From Aerococcaceae bacterium DSM 111020 (GTDB lineage Bacteria > Bacillota > Bacilli > Lactobacillales > Aerococcaceae), in assembly GCA_015863185.1 (NCBI GenBank), contig JACBXP010000002.1, forward strand, positions 1-64,000: 64,000 nucleotides of DNA, in the 5' to 3' direction. The notes under the pieces were generated by a model. That model was given only the letters and a program-made list of their open reading frames with translations. It was not told where the DNA came from and did not search any database. A program made the translations under genes and the position numbers. Of the stretch, positions 14,154 to 22,768 are shown one piece after another. Every line of letters begins with the position of its first letter. The first letter of the stretch is position 1.

Positions 14154-14197
14154 TGGCACTAAAATGGCACTTTTGGCTTAATGAAACGTGCTATTAT
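14153..14197 (+). promoter_or_regulatory. Probable activated late promoter
   Basis: Extended -10 element TG-C-TATTAT at 14189-14197 with no good -35. Instead two direct repeats ATGGCAC lie at 14153-14159 and 14164-14170, 11 bp apart, so on the same DNA face and reaching the -35 region. This is the layout of an activator-dependent promoter; the DUF722 protein just upstream is the obvious candidate activator. Confidence 0.6.
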
Positions 14198-14203
14198 GAT
14201 ATT

Positions 14204-14496
14204 GTCAAGATAAGACATAAAAAACCATCCCTTTTATTATCACGCTGGCCATGGCGTTAAATATGGCCTGTTTAAATCAGTCGCTAATCCTCCGGAGTGG
14301 AAGACGGTGATATGGGCACTAATATATGTTGTTGGTTGTGGCGTAGTCCCAGCAGACATCATGATTGGCGGTTGATTTAAGCAGATGCGTTCGGAGGATT
14401 ATTTACTCCTAGCTGATTATCATCCTTTGCCATTACCGAACGCGATGCTTGTTATATATACTTTGACGACCTTGTGAGAGCGGGGTCGTTTTTTAT
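14204..14496 (+). ncRNA. Structured non-coding leader or RNA upstream of terS
   Basis: About 290 bases without a credible gene, bounded by the late promoter and an intrinsic terminator. Long-range pairing is clear: AATCAG (14275-14280) with CTGATT (14413-14418), and TAATCCTCCG (14285-14294) with CGGAGGATTA (14392-14401), nested around an internal loop. A competing stem GCGTTCGG (14387-14394) with CCGAACGC (14436-14443) shares three bases with the second helix, so two folds exclude each other in part. The region may be a separate phage RNA, or a leader that controls passage through the terminator into the late genes. Confidence 0.55.
14466..14496 (+). terminator. Intrinsic terminator just before terS
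   Basis: ACGACC (14466-14471) pairs with GGTCGT (14484-14489), followed by TTTTTATT. It lies 20 bases before the terS start, between the late promoter and the whole late operon, so late transcription must read through it or start after it. Confidence 0.7.
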
Positions 14497-14515
14497 TACG
14501 ATTGGAGGTAGTTCA

Positions 14516-14944
14516 GTGGCATTGACACCAAAGCAAGAAAGGTTTGTGCAAGGGATAGTCGCTGGGCTATCTCAAAGGCAAGCATATATTAAAGCGGGTT
14601 ATTCTACTAACAACAAAACGGATAACTATATTGACGTAGAGGCATCGAAGTTATTTTCAAATCCTAAGGTTTTCCACAGGTATCAAGAGCTTATGGACGA
14701 ACATAAGGAGAAAGCTCTATGGACGAGAGAAGAAGCGGTAGAGGCGCTTAAATGGCTATATAATCAAGGGATAGTATCTATCAAAGAACATGATGAAGGA
14801 TACGTGAGACAAGGGACGTCTAGCGCTATTCTCGGAGCGATCCAAGAATTGAACAAGCTAGAGGATTTATATCCTTCTGAAAAATCGGAGATTGAGTTGT
14901 CCGGCGGGGTGGTGTTCATTGACGATGTCCCGGAAAATGACTAA
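14516..14944 (+). CDS. terS: Terminase small subunit
   Basis: 142 residues of the Terminase_2 family, starting at the GTG eight bases after GGAGG (a longer in-frame ORF begins within the terminator and is unlikely). The N-terminal part, LTPKQERFVQGIVAGLSQRQAYIKAGY, is the DNA-recognition HTH. A helical oligomerisation region follows. It recognises the packaging site on phage DNA and recruits the large subunit. Overlaps terL by 20 bases. Confidence 0.93.
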   Translation: MALTPKQERFVQGIVAGLSQRQAYIKAGYSTNNKTDNYIDVEASKLFSNPKVFHRYQELMDEHKEKALWTREEAVEALKWLYNQGIVSIKEHDEGYVRQGTSSAILGAIQELNKLEDLYPSEKSEIELSGGVVFIDDVPEND

Positions 14945-16220
14945 ACACATTTCACTATCAAAGGCGCTGGGCGGTGGTTATAACCGCTATTATCACACGA
15001 AGGCTTTTTATCGAGTGGTTAAAGGTGGACGTGGTTCGAAAAAATCGAAGAATACAGCATTGATTTATATCCATGACATTTTGAAGCACTCTTGGGCTAA
15101 TCTTTTAGTAGTCCGGCGATATTCGAACACTAACAAACAATCGACATATACAGATTTAAAGTGGGCGGCCAATAGACTTGGGGTTGCTCACTTATTTAAA
15201 TTCAATGAGTCGCTACCCGAGATAACGGTCAAAGCGACTGGGCAGAAGATATTGTTTCGGGGGTTGGATGACCCATTGAAGATTACATCGATTACGGTTG
15301 ATAAAGGTTTGCTATCTTGGTTGTGGTGTGAGGAAGCGTATCAGATTGAATCGGAAGATAAATTTGACACGCTGGTTGAGTCTATTCGTGGCTCTGTTGA
15401 GGATCCTGATTTTTATAAACAGGTAACCGTCACGTTTAACCCTTGGAGCGAAAGGCATTGGCTTAAGACGGCATTTTTTGATGAAGAGACGCGGAAGAAT
15501 GATGTATTTGCTATAACGACAACCTACCGCAATAATGAATGGTTGGATAAGCAAGATATTGACCGATATGAGGATTTATGGCGAACGAATCCGAGAAGAG
15601 CGGCAGTCGTTGCAAACGGCGATTGGGGAGTCGTAGAAGGGCTTGTGTTTGAGAATTACACAGTCAAAGACTTTGATATCCAAGCGACTATTAAACGCAT
15701 TGGAGAAACGACAGCAGGACTAGACTTTGGATTCACGCATGACCCGTCGACGTTCCCGAGGTTAGCGGTAGATTTAGAGAACAAAGAATTATATATCTAC
15801 GCAGAACATTATGAATACGCCATGACTACTGACGATATATTCAAGATGATTGAACGGGAAGGGCTGTTAGACGCTTATATCACAGCAGATAGCGCAGAAC
15901 AACGATTGATAGCAGAATTGAAGCAGAAGGGCGTCAGGCGAATCGTTCCGTCCGTTAAAGGGGCTGGAAGCATTAACGCTGGCATTGACTTCATGAAACA
16001 GTTCAAGATTATCATCCACCCGTCATGCGAACATACAATTGAAGAATTTGATACGTATATCTACAAGCAAGATAAAGAGGGCAATTGGTTAAATGACCCG
16101 ATAGACGACAACAATCACATCATAGACGCTATCAGATATTCACTGGAGAGATATCATTTCGCAAGAGAGCGAGTAGATACGAAGCAGAAAATCAGAACAG
16201 CCAAGCGCTTGTTCGGTTAA
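14925..16220 (+). CDS. terL: Terminase large subunit
   Basis: 431 residues from the ATG at 14925 (an ATG at 14937 is an alternative). It is of the SPP1-like Terminase_3 family, the ATP-driven packaging motor. The Walker A loop is VVKGGRGSKKSK (31-42) and a Walker-B-like LLSWLWCEEAYQI follows. The C-terminal nuclease half shows TAGLDFGFTHDPS, ITADSAEQ and DDNNHIIDAIRYS, giving the acidic residues of the RNase-H-like nuclease. SPP1-type terminases package by the headful mechanism, so a pac site rather than a cos site is expected. Confidence 0.95.
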   Translation: MSRKMTKHISLSKALGGGYNRYYHTKAFYRVVKGGRGSKKSKNTALIYIHDILKHSWANLLVVRRYSNTNKQSTYTDLKWAANRLGVAHLFKFNESLPEITVKATGQKILFRGLDDPLKITSITVDKGLLSWLWCEEAYQIESEDKFDTLVESIRGSVEDPDFYKQVTVTFNPWSERHWLKTAFFDEETRKNDVFAITTTYRNNEWLDKQDIDRYEDLWRTNPRRAAVVANGDWGVVEGLVFENYTVKDFDIQATIKRIGETTAGLDFGFTHDPSTFPRLAVDLENKELYIYAEHYEYAMTTDDIFKMIEREGLLDAYITADSAEQRLIAELKQKGVRRIVPSVKGAGSINAGIDFMKQFKIIIHPSCEHTIEEFDTYIYKQDKEGNWLNDPIDDNNHIIDAIRYSLERYHFARERVDTKQKIRTAKRLFG

Positions 16221-16227
16221 GGGGGTT

Positions 16228-17769
16228 ATGAAAATAGAAACCAATCATTACGGAGAAGGGGAATATATTCCTAAGTCCTATCAATTCGAAAGAGATATGG
16301 ACTATGACAATCCGGCTCAACGAGTCGACGGGTTGCAATTCGATGACGAGGCGAATGAACATTTTGTTTATCACGATATGAACGATCTATTAACCACAGA
16401 GGACGGTAAGAAAACGTTGGCTGAGATGATAAATACGTTCATCAACAAGCAGAAGGAACGGCTAGATATTCTTGATGGCTATTCGAAAGGAAATAACTAT
16501 ACGATATTACATGGCCGGCGTAGATTAGAGCAAGAGAAGGCCGATTATCGTATTTCACATAATTGGGGAGGATATATAAGCGACTACATAACGTCTTATC
16601 TATTATCTAAGCCAATTACGATTGGAACGAGACAACCGGACGATGACGAAGCGGAGTCACTGAAAGTCGTTTCAGAAGTCAATCTAGCCAATGATATTGA
16701 TACATTGAACTTTGAGTTGGGTTATGACGCGTCACGCTTCGGGCGAGCATTTGAGTTGCACTACCGCGGAGAGGACCATTCGGATAATATCGTGCAGATT
16801 GATCCAAGGGAGATATTTGTGATTCGGTCTAGCGACGTTTCTAAGCGGGTAATCGGGGCTGTGCATTTACCTGTTTATAACGGTGAGTATCATATGACGA
16901 TCTACACAGCGGATTATCAGATTAGCTATGAACCATTTAAAGATGGCGGAGTTCGATTCAATGGCGAGCAACGGAAACGTCATTTATACGGAGACGTTCC
17001 GGTCGTCGAGTGGTGGAACAACCGATTCAGACAAGGCGACTTTGAGAATGAGATAGCCTTGATAGATGCTTATGACAGCGCGCAATCAGACACAGCTAAC
17101 TATATGTCTGATTTAAACGATGCACTGTTGGTTATCAATGGAGACTTGGAGAGCGCAAAAATTGGCATTCAAGACGCAATCGATATGAAGAAAGCGAACA
17201 TGCTTCTTCTTGAAACGGGTCTTGACCACACAGGAAAGCAAACCTCAATGTCGGCTGAGTATATTTACAAGCAATATGACGTAGCTGGGGTGGAGTCGTA
17301 CAAGGATAGGATAGCCAATGATATTTATAAGTTGTCCAAAGTGCCTAATCTCGATGACGAGAAGTTCGGCGGACAGCAATCAGGTGTGGCGTTGAGATAT
17401 AAGTTACTAGGACTGGAACAAATACGCTCGATTAAAGAGTCTTTCTATACCAAAGCGCTTAAGCGGCGCTACCAATTGATTGAGAACATCCACGAAGAGT
17501 TATCGGCTGACGATATAACGGCTGATGATTTGACTTTCACGTTCCACCAGAACATGCCGGAAGATGTTTGGTTGGAAGTAGAACGATACATCAATGTTGG
17601 CGGAGAGGTTTCTGATACGACACTAATGGAGCTGGCGAGCTTCATCGAGAGCGCAGAAGATGAGAAGCTAAAGATAGCGCAAGACGGTATCAACCCGAGC
17701 TCTACCGATGCTGAACGCGAGTTCCTGATGGGAGCGAGAGATGAAAAAGAATTACGAGAGAGAGCGTAA
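16228..17769 (+). CDS. Portal protein (SPP1 gp6 family)
   Basis: 513 residues, normal length for the SPP1 gp6 family. Typical segments are INTFINKQKERLDILDGYSKG near 71-91, YLLSKPI near 127, and the DAYDSAQSDTANYMSDLND stem helix. Twelve copies should form the ring at one capsid vertex through which DNA enters and the tail attaches. The last 29 bases overlap the MuF gene. Confidence 0.94.
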   Translation: MKIETNHYGEGEYIPKSYQFERDMDYDNPAQRVDGLQFDDEANEHFVYHDMNDLLTTEDGKKTLAEMINTFINKQKERLDILDGYSKGNNYTILHGRRRLEQEKADYRISHNWGGYISDYITSYLLSKPITIGTRQPDDDEAESLKVVSEVNLANDIDTLNFELGYDASRFGRAFELHYRGEDHSDNIVQIDPREIFVIRSSDVSKRVIGAVHLPVYNGEYHMTIYTADYQISYEPFKDGGVRFNGEQRKRHLYGDVPVVEWWNNRFRQGDFENEIALIDAYDSAQSDTANYMSDLNDALLVINGDLESAKIGIQDAIDMKKANMLLLETGLDHTGKQTSMSAEYIYKQYDVAGVESYKDRIANDIYKLSKVPNLDDEKFGGQQSGVALRYKLLGLEQIRSIKESFYTKALKRRYQLIENIHEELSADDITADDLTFTFHQNMPEDVWLEVERYINVGGEVSDTTLMELASFIESAEDEKLKIAQDGINPSSTDAEREFLMGARDEKELRERA

Positions 17770-18676
17770 GATTCAAAATGATTGGGCGAAAGCTGACTTT
17801 GATGCCGAGAAGATGTTGGAGGAAGTCTTCCGTGCATCGTCTAATCGCATTCAGTCGCAGATAGATGGATTCTACTTGAAATATGCAAGAGCTAACGGAC
17901 TATCGAGAGCGGACGCTAACAAACGACTAAAAGGCTTTGATGTTCCGGCATGGGCGGAGAAAGCGGCCAAGGCGGTGGCTGAGAAAGATTTCAGTCCATA
18001 CACCAATGACTGGATGAGGACGTATAACGCAAAGATGAACATATCGAGACTGGAGTTGCTAAAAGCGGAGCTAGACCTTGAATTAATGGGTCTTTATAGT
18101 GATACGAACGAGATTATGGATAATCACCTTACAGAAGCCTATTTGTCGGAGACAAAGCGCCAAGCTGGGATTATGAAGATGAGTTCGAGTGGTTCCGTTC
18201 AAAGGGCCAAGCAAGTTGTGAATGCTGATTTCTATGGCATCAACTTCTCGGAGCGAATCTGGGGACGGACCGGCATGTATCAGGAGCATAAAAAGTTCTT
18301 GTTCGGTTCGCTTAATCGAATGTTCACAGACATGAACGGCTACCGCCAAGAGCGCAACAGGTTGATGAAGGAGTTCGGAGTGACCGAAAGCGAAGCGATG
18401 AGACTACTGAGAACAGAATCCGCTAGAATTCGGTCAACCGCTCAAAGAGATAAGTATAATGATGGCGGATTTACTCATTACCGTAACGTTGCGGAACTCG
18501 GCGCTTGTAAGGTGTGCGCTGATTTTGATGGCAAGGTTTATCCGGTTGAGGATGGAGTTATGGGGGAGACTATGTTTCCGTTTCACCCAAATTGTCGTTG
18601 TAGCACATATGGAATTATTGAAATGGTCAAGAAAGACGGCACAAGTAATCTTGATGATTACGATGTCGTGGATTAA
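17741..18676 (+). CDS. MuF-type head morphogenesis protein
   Basis: 311 residues of the phage Mu gpF / SPP1 gp7 family. The C-terminal MuF domain is evident: RTESARIRSTAQRDKY, then CKVCADFDGKVYP and the FPFHPNCRCSTYG signature. SPP1 gp7 binds the portal and affects DNA ejection. Here the C-terminus has no added toxin domain. Overlaps the portal gene. Confidence 0.92.
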   Translation: MKKNYERERKIQNDWAKADFDAEKMLEEVFRASSNRIQSQIDGFYLKYARANGLSRADANKRLKGFDVPAWAEKAAKAVAEKDFSPYTNDWMRTYNAKMNISRLELLKAELDLELMGLYSDTNEIMDNHLTEAYLSETKRQAGIMKMSSSGSVQRAKQVVNADFYGINFSERIWGRTGMYQEHKKFLFGSLNRMFTDMNGYRQERNRLMKEFGVTESEAMRLLRTESARIRSTAQRDKYNDGGFTHYRNVAELGACKVCADFDGKVYPVEDGVMGETMFPFHPNCRCSTYGIIEMVKKDGTSNLDDYDVVD

Positions 18677-18776
18677 AGGAGGTGACTTTCTTTGAAAACC
18701 GCGAAAACCGAAAAGAAAGGCTGAGTGATCCGAATGTATCTTGACTAGCAAAGAGCTGATTATAAGGAGATTTTGA

Positions 18777-18998
18777 ATGGAATATAAAACTAATGATCAC
18801 TATTCAGAAGATGAAATGTTTGAAAATGCTATACATGTTTTAATGAACACAAATAGATACATCTTAATTTCAGAGGACGGCGATAGAGAACTTGGTATTA
18901 TTACTGGACTAGAAAATTTAGAAGCGATAGAAGCGTTGAATGTCACTCAAGGTGCTTTCATTGACCGATTGGCACAGCAGATTATAGAAGAATATTAG
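18777..18998 (+). CDS. Small protein in the head module
   Basis: 73 residues, acidic and helical, not recognised. It starts after AAGGAGA. Small genes of this kind between MuF and scaffold genes are common in related phages and lack a defined role. A 10-codon ORF with a very strong ribosome site (AGGAGGTGA near 18677) lies before it but is too short to call. Confidence 0.6.
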   Translation: MEYKTNDHYSEDEMFENAIHVLMNTNRYILISEDGDRELGIITGLENLEAIEALNVTQGAFIDRLAQQIIEEY

Positions 18999-19018
18999 TA
19001 TTATATTTTATGTCCAGA

Positions 19019-19067
19019 CCGTGCGGTAAGACGTTAAAAGATGCATGAGATTCGTGGAGGTTGCACG
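19019..19067 (+). other. Possibly structured leader of the scaffold gene
   Basis: The 96-base gap before the scaffold gene contains CGTGC (19020-19024) that can pair with GCACG (19063-19067) and two copies of ACGTTAAA (about 19031 and 19065). RNA motifs upstream of GP20-type phage genes have been described (GP20-a and GP20-b), so this is worth an RNA-family search. Weak evidence. Confidence 0.25.
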
Positions 19068-19094
19068 TTAAAGCGTACAAAAGGAGATTAGATT

Positions 19095-19646
19095 ATGACA
19101 GAAGAAAAACAAAATATTGAGGAAGTCGACACTCAAGAAGAAGCAGAACCGGTTGTCAAAGTCGCAGAGATGAAACGCAGATTAGAGCAAGAGCAGAAGA
19201 AGTATCAAGAAGAGATTGACGAGTTGAAAGAGTCAAATCAAAAGGCGATTGAACAAGCGATTGCTGAATATAAGGCGGAGAACGAACTATCGGGCAAAGA
19301 GCTCGAAAAGTACCGTCAACAGCAAACGGAAGCCGAGAAGCAGAAGCTACTTGACCAAATCAAGGAGTTAGAACTCGAGAAAACGAGACGGGAGCTTAAA
19401 GATGAAGCAATTAATACTCTGTCTGAGAAGAAGTTGCCAGTTACGAATGAAGTTCTTGATTTTGTTGTCAAGAACACGGCGGAAGAAACTTTATCCGCCA
19501 TAGATGATATGGCAAAGATTATTGCGTCAATCAAGAATGATTATGCAGTTTCTGACGCTCCGATGACAAGCGGTGGACAGTTATCTTCTGGAATTCAAGC
19601 GGACGATACTTATTCACTGATTAACAAACTTAAAAAACAATCATAA
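19095..19646 (+). CDS. Capsid scaffold protein (DUF4355 / GP20-like)
   Basis: 183 residues, very rich in glutamate, lysine and glutamine, with a long coiled coil from about 20 to 115, and placed directly before the major capsid gene. These features and the DUF4355-like sequence identify it as the scaffold that guides procapsid assembly and is then lost. No protease domain is fused to it. Confidence 0.85.
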   Translation: MTEEKQNIEEVDTQEEAEPVVKVAEMKRRLEQEQKKYQEEIDELKESNQKAIEQAIAEYKAENELSGKELEKYRQQQTEAEKQKLLDQIKELELEKTRRELKDEAINTLSEKKLPVTNEVLDFVVKNTAEETLSAIDDMAKIIASIKNDYAVSDAPMTSGGQLSSGIQADDTYSLINKLKKQS

Positions 19647-19661
19647 GGAGAGATTTAATAC

Positions 19662-20579
19662 ATGGTACAAACATTTAATCCAGATCACGTTATGTTGTCT
19701 CAAACGGCAACAGGAGAAGAAATTACAAATGCTGGCTTTACACAAGAATTTTTATCACAATTATTAACGCAATCATTAGCTTTACAGCTCGGAACGAACG
19801 TTCCTATGACTTCACGCATGCAACGCATGTCAGGAGCTGGAGAGTTATCTAACGCTTACTTTGTTGGCGAAGGCGAGAAGATTGGAACGGCTAAAGTTGA
19901 GTCGCAAGATTACATTCTTGAAGCTCGTAAATTAGCGGTTATCTTACCGGTTACAGAAGAATTTTTAACTTATACATGGTCTCGTTACTTCCAAGAAGTC
20001 GTTCCAGTCGTAGTTGACAAGTTCGCTAAAGAATTAGACGGGCAAATCTTCCTAGGAACAGGCGGCGGCGGAACGAACGTTTTCGGCAATAACATCGTTC
20101 AAGCGGCAACTGACGCTGGAAATATCGTTAGCGGCGATTTAGACTTCAATAACTTAATTGAATTAGAAGCGACAACAGCAACTGATCCAACTGATTTGGT
20201 CGGTCATCGTTCACTAAATGTCGGCCTCCGTGGCGTGGTTGACGGCGCTGGACAATATGTCTTTGACCGCTCGACAAGAACAATCGATGGATTACCTTAC
20301 CACGACTTGAAATTATCGCAAGGCGTTCAATACGACGCTGGATTAATTGCTGGAGACTTCAAGAACGGTATCCGTTACGGAGTGCCAAACGGCAATCAAT
20401 TACGCATTAAATTATCAGACGAAGCAACGTTATCTAAAGTTCAGAACACTAACCCTGACTCAGGAGATGTCCACTTATTCGAACAAGACATGCTGGCGAC
20501 TCGTTTCATCTTCGAAGTAGCGGTAGCTATTCCTAATAACGAATCATTCGCATTACTACAACCCGCAGTCGGAGTTTAG
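19662..20579 (+). CDS. Major capsid protein (HK97 fold)
   Basis: 305 residues of the HK97-type capsid family. Segments such as MTSRMQRMSGAGELSNAYFVGEGEK and the E-loop-like ARKLAVILPVTEE, then the P-domain helix YFQEVVPVVVDKFAKELDG, fit the family. There is no long N-terminal delta domain, in agreement with the separate scaffold gene. Strong AAGGAG start. Confidence 0.92.
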   Translation: MVQTFNPDHVMLSQTATGEEITNAGFTQEFLSQLLTQSLALQLGTNVPMTSRMQRMSGAGELSNAYFVGEGEKIGTAKVESQDYILEARKLAVILPVTEEFLTYTWSRYFQEVVPVVVDKFAKELDGQIFLGTGGGGTNVFGNNIVQAATDAGNIVSGDLDFNNLIELEATTATDPTDLVGHRSLNVGLRGVVDGAGQYVFDRSTRTIDGLPYHDLKLSQGVQYDAGLIAGDFKNGIRYGVPNGNQLRIKLSDEATLSKVQNTNPDSGDVHLFEQDMLATRFIFEVAVAIPNNESFALLQPAVGV

Positions 20580-20589
20580 GAGGGATTAA

Positions 20590-20751
20590 ATGGCACAGTA
20601 TAAAGTCCTAAAACCTATCAAAGATATCGAAAAGAACGAGATGTTGAAAGTCGGAGACGTAGTTGAACTAACAGTTAAAAGAGTAGAAGATTCTGAGAAA
20701 AAGCACGGAACAGGATTTTTAGAGCGTATCGACAAAAAAGACAAGGAGTAA
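20590..20751 (+). CDS. Small head protein
   Basis: 53 residues, found by direct reading between capsid and connector genes. It has a strand-rich start (QYKVLKPIKD) and the segment MLKVGDVVELT, like small SH3-fold or capsid-decorating proteins at this place in other phages; the function is not certain. The ATG follows AGGAGGGA closely. Confidence 0.6.
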   Translation: MAQYKVLKPIKDIEKNEMLKVGDVVELTVKRVEDSEKKHGTGFLERIDKKDKE

Positions 20752-20755
20752 TCTT

Positions 20756-21091
20756 ATGGCAGATACTCAAATATCAAAAATTAAACGTCGTTTGGGTATC
20801 TCGGATGAAACGCAAGATGAGTTACTCAAAGATTTAATTGATGACGCACAAAGTCATTTCATGGCTATCACTGGAGCGGAAGAAGTGCTTCCGAAGTACA
20901 ATTTTATCGTAAACGACGTGGTTGTGCTTCGGTACAACCGCCGTGGTAGTGAAGGCATGGAGTCCGAAAGCGTAGATGGCTATTCTGTCAAATACGAAAC
21001 GGACGACTTCAAAAAATATCAATGGATACTCGACCGCGATTTTGGAGAGCAATCTAGCTCTCGTGAGAAAGGCAAGGTTAAGATCATATGA
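20756..21091 (+). CDS. Head-tail connector (gp15/gp6-like adaptor)
   Basis: 111 residues, helical, with ISKIKRRLGISDETQDELLKDLIDDAQ at the start and VLRYNRRGSEGMESES in the middle, the typical pattern of phage adaptor proteins of the SPP1 gp15 / HK97 gp6 group. It should bind under the portal. Its end overlaps the next gene by four bases. Confidence 0.87.
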   Translation: MADTQISKIKRRLGISDETQDELLKDLIDDAQSHFMAITGAEEVLPKYNFIVNDVVVLRYNRRGSEGMESESVDGYSVKYETDDFKKYQWILDRDFGEQSSSREKGKVKII

Positions 21092-21444
21092 AAACGCCAC
21101 ATACCGTTGAGTTATATTTCAATGAAGACGTGCATCCGACTTATGATCCGGTAACGAACACTTATGTCTCGGAACAAGAAGAACCAAGAATCGTGAACGC
21201 CTTCGTCAACAAACTATCTTCAACGCAAATGGCTGGGGAACGAGTGACGGAGCTGTACGGGGCTAGAAGCAGACTGGTAGTTTCCGTTCGAGTGCTACAA
21301 CAATCAGATTTATTCAAAGACGGCAAACCTTTTGTCAAGGCAGTAGTTCATGCGCCTTACATAGATGGCTTGCCGTTTGTTCGCGTTGACAGAATTGACG
21401 CAATGACAAAAGGAGCCGTGCGCTTAGTGGAGGTGGAAGAATGA
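21088..21444 (+). CDS. Head-tail stopper / minor head completion protein
   Basis: 118 residues, beta-rich, in the position of the SPP1 gp16-type stopper between adaptor and gp10-like protein. The sequence resembles minor capsid proteins of streptococcal and listerial phages. It should close the connector after DNA packaging. Assignment rests mainly on order and size. Confidence 0.7.
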   Translation: MKTPHTVELYFNEDVHPTYDPVTNTYVSEQEEPRIVNAFVNKLSSTQMAGERVTELYGARSRLVVSVRVLQQSDLFKDGKPFVKAVVHAPYIDGLPFVRVDRIDAMTKGAVRLVEVEE

Positions 21445-21791
21445 GTTTCGACATTGAATGGATTGGGAAAGATGAGTTAGGCGATTTGCTTCAGAAAGCC
21501 ATTGACCAGTCAGAAGAGAACGTTGACAAAGTTATCAAGAACAACGGCGAGAAGTTACAAGCTAGAGCGAAAGTTCATGCGCCTAAAAGGACTAGATTCT
21601 TGATGAATAGCATCAACGCAGAGCATAGTCATTTGCAATCTGAGATAACGTCACAAGCTAGCTATGCAATCTATCAAGAATACGGCACAAGATTTCAGCC
21701 TGGTAAAGCTCATATCAGACCGGCGTTCCACGAGACCATACCTGGTTTGGAACGAGACATTAAAGACGTAGCGGAAGGACTGTTCGGATGA
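21441..21791 (+). CDS. HK97 gp10-like tail completion protein
   Basis: 116 residues. KLQARAKVHAPKRTRFLMNSI in the middle, AIYQEYGTRFQPGKAHIRPAF near the C-terminus, and the order in the operon are diagnostic of the HK97 gp10 family. Connects head and tail. Four-base overlaps on both sides. Confidence 0.92.
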   Translation: MSFDIEWIGKDELGDLLQKAIDQSEENVDKVIKNNGEKLQARAKVHAPKRTRFLMNSINAEHSHLQSEITSQASYAIYQEYGTRFQPGKAHIRPAFHETIPGLERDIKDVAEGLFG

Positions 21792-22186
21792 CGCCACAAC
21801 ACGACATATTCAGAGAGCTATTTCAAATATTCCCCATCATTGGTCAGACATTTGATTACTTACCGCCAGAAAAGACAGAGTATCCATTCATTTATATCGG
21901 CGAGTCTTACGACTCTGAACGAACGATGAATGACCTCGTTGGGCAGTTGACACAGACTGTTCACATTTACGGTCTCGTTACTCAGCGGATGCTACTCGAA
22001 GAGATGGCTGGGAAGATTCACAATTACGCATCAGCGATTAAGACGACAGAGAATTACAGCGTGGCAATGACGAATTTCCGCTATCAGGTTATTCCTGATA
22101 ATACGGACGTCCAACCGTTGCTACATTACGCAATTGATCTGCAATATACATATAACAAAAAAGGAGAGACATATACATGGCAGTAA
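21788..22186 (+). CDS. Tail terminator protein
   Basis: 132 residues. The start, DIFRELFQIFPIIGQTFDYLP, and the segment YPFIYIGE fit the family of tail-length terminators (DUF3168/gp17-like). It caps the tail tube and joins it to the head. Assigned from sequence pattern and order. Confidence 0.78.
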   Translation: MTPQHDIFRELFQIFPIIGQTFDYLPPEKTEYPFIYIGESYDSERTMNDLVGQLTQTVHIYGLVTQRMLLEEMAGKIHNYASAIKTTENYSVAMTNFRYQVIPDNTDVQPLLHYAIDLQYTYNKKGETYTWQ

Positions 22187-22707
22187 CTTTAATCCAAGGG
22201 AAAAACATGTTACTGTTCGCTCGTCTTTATAAAGACAGAACAGTCATGCCAGCATCAAAGATTCGTTTCCAAACGGAACACTCAATCTCAATGGAGAAGG
22301 AATCAGAATCAACAATCACGAAAGACGGAACGATGGTTTCTATTTCAGACGGTGAAAACGAAATCGATATGACTTCGTTAGCTTACAATGACGACGAAGA
22401 AACGTTATTTGGCTGGAGATATCTTCGCGACGAAGGTTTCAAGAACAACGAGCTAGTGGAAATTTGGCAAGTAGACTTAGACTCGTTAAACGACGAAGGA
22501 ATGGTAACAGCGGACTACTTCCAAGGTTACTTCTCGGCGTTTGAATTATCGGCGCCAGCAGACGGTTCGGTTGAGTTGAACTATACCTACGCTATTAACG
22601 GAAACGGCGCACAAGGCCAAGATACGGTTGATATGGAGGCTATTAAGCAAACGGCTTACGACTACCAACGCATGGCAGTCGCAACGGACACTGGAGCAGA
22701 AGTTTAA
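22177..22707 (+). CDS. Major tail tube protein (TP901-1 family)
   Basis: 176 residues. LIQGKNMLLFARLYKD at the start and ITKDGTMVSI, then the tube-forming strands, match the TP901-1-type major tail protein. Hexamers stack to make the tail tube. There is no C-terminal Ig-like extension. A strong terminator follows, as often in siphophages, setting a high level for this gene. Confidence 0.9.
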   Translation: MAVTLIQGKNMLLFARLYKDRTVMPASKIRFQTEHSISMEKESESTITKDGTMVSISDGENEIDMTSLAYNDDEETLFGWRYLRDEGFKNNELVEIWQVDLDSLNDEGMVTADYFQGYFSAFELSAPADGSVELNYTYAINGNGAQGQDTVDMEAIKQTAYDYQRMAVATDTGAEV

Positions 22708-22721
22708 AAATATATGGTACT

Positions 22722-22755
22722 AAGGGGGGGCTAATGCAGTCCCCTTTTATTTTTT
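22722..22755 (+). terminator. Terminator after the tail tube gene
   Basis: AAGGGG pairs with CCCCTT (22722-22727 with 22741-22746), followed by TTATTTTTT. Partial read-through would lower expression of the genes downstream. Confidence 0.75.
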
Positions 22756-22768
22756 AGGAGGAAATTAA

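Noticed and set aside
14387-14443. Possible tRNA in the region before terS
   Set aside because: The 8-bp stem looks like an acceptor stem, but there is no anticodon arm or T arm of the right size between its arms.
14204-14496. Cohesive-end (cos) packaging site before terS
   Set aside because: The terminase and portal are SPP1-like headful types, for which a pac site within or near terS is expected. The region is better explained as transcribed RNA structure.
18694-18723. 10-codon ORF behind a perfect Shine-Dalgarno after the MuF gene
   Set aside because: Too short to support as a gene; it may be a leader peptide but nothing else points to it.
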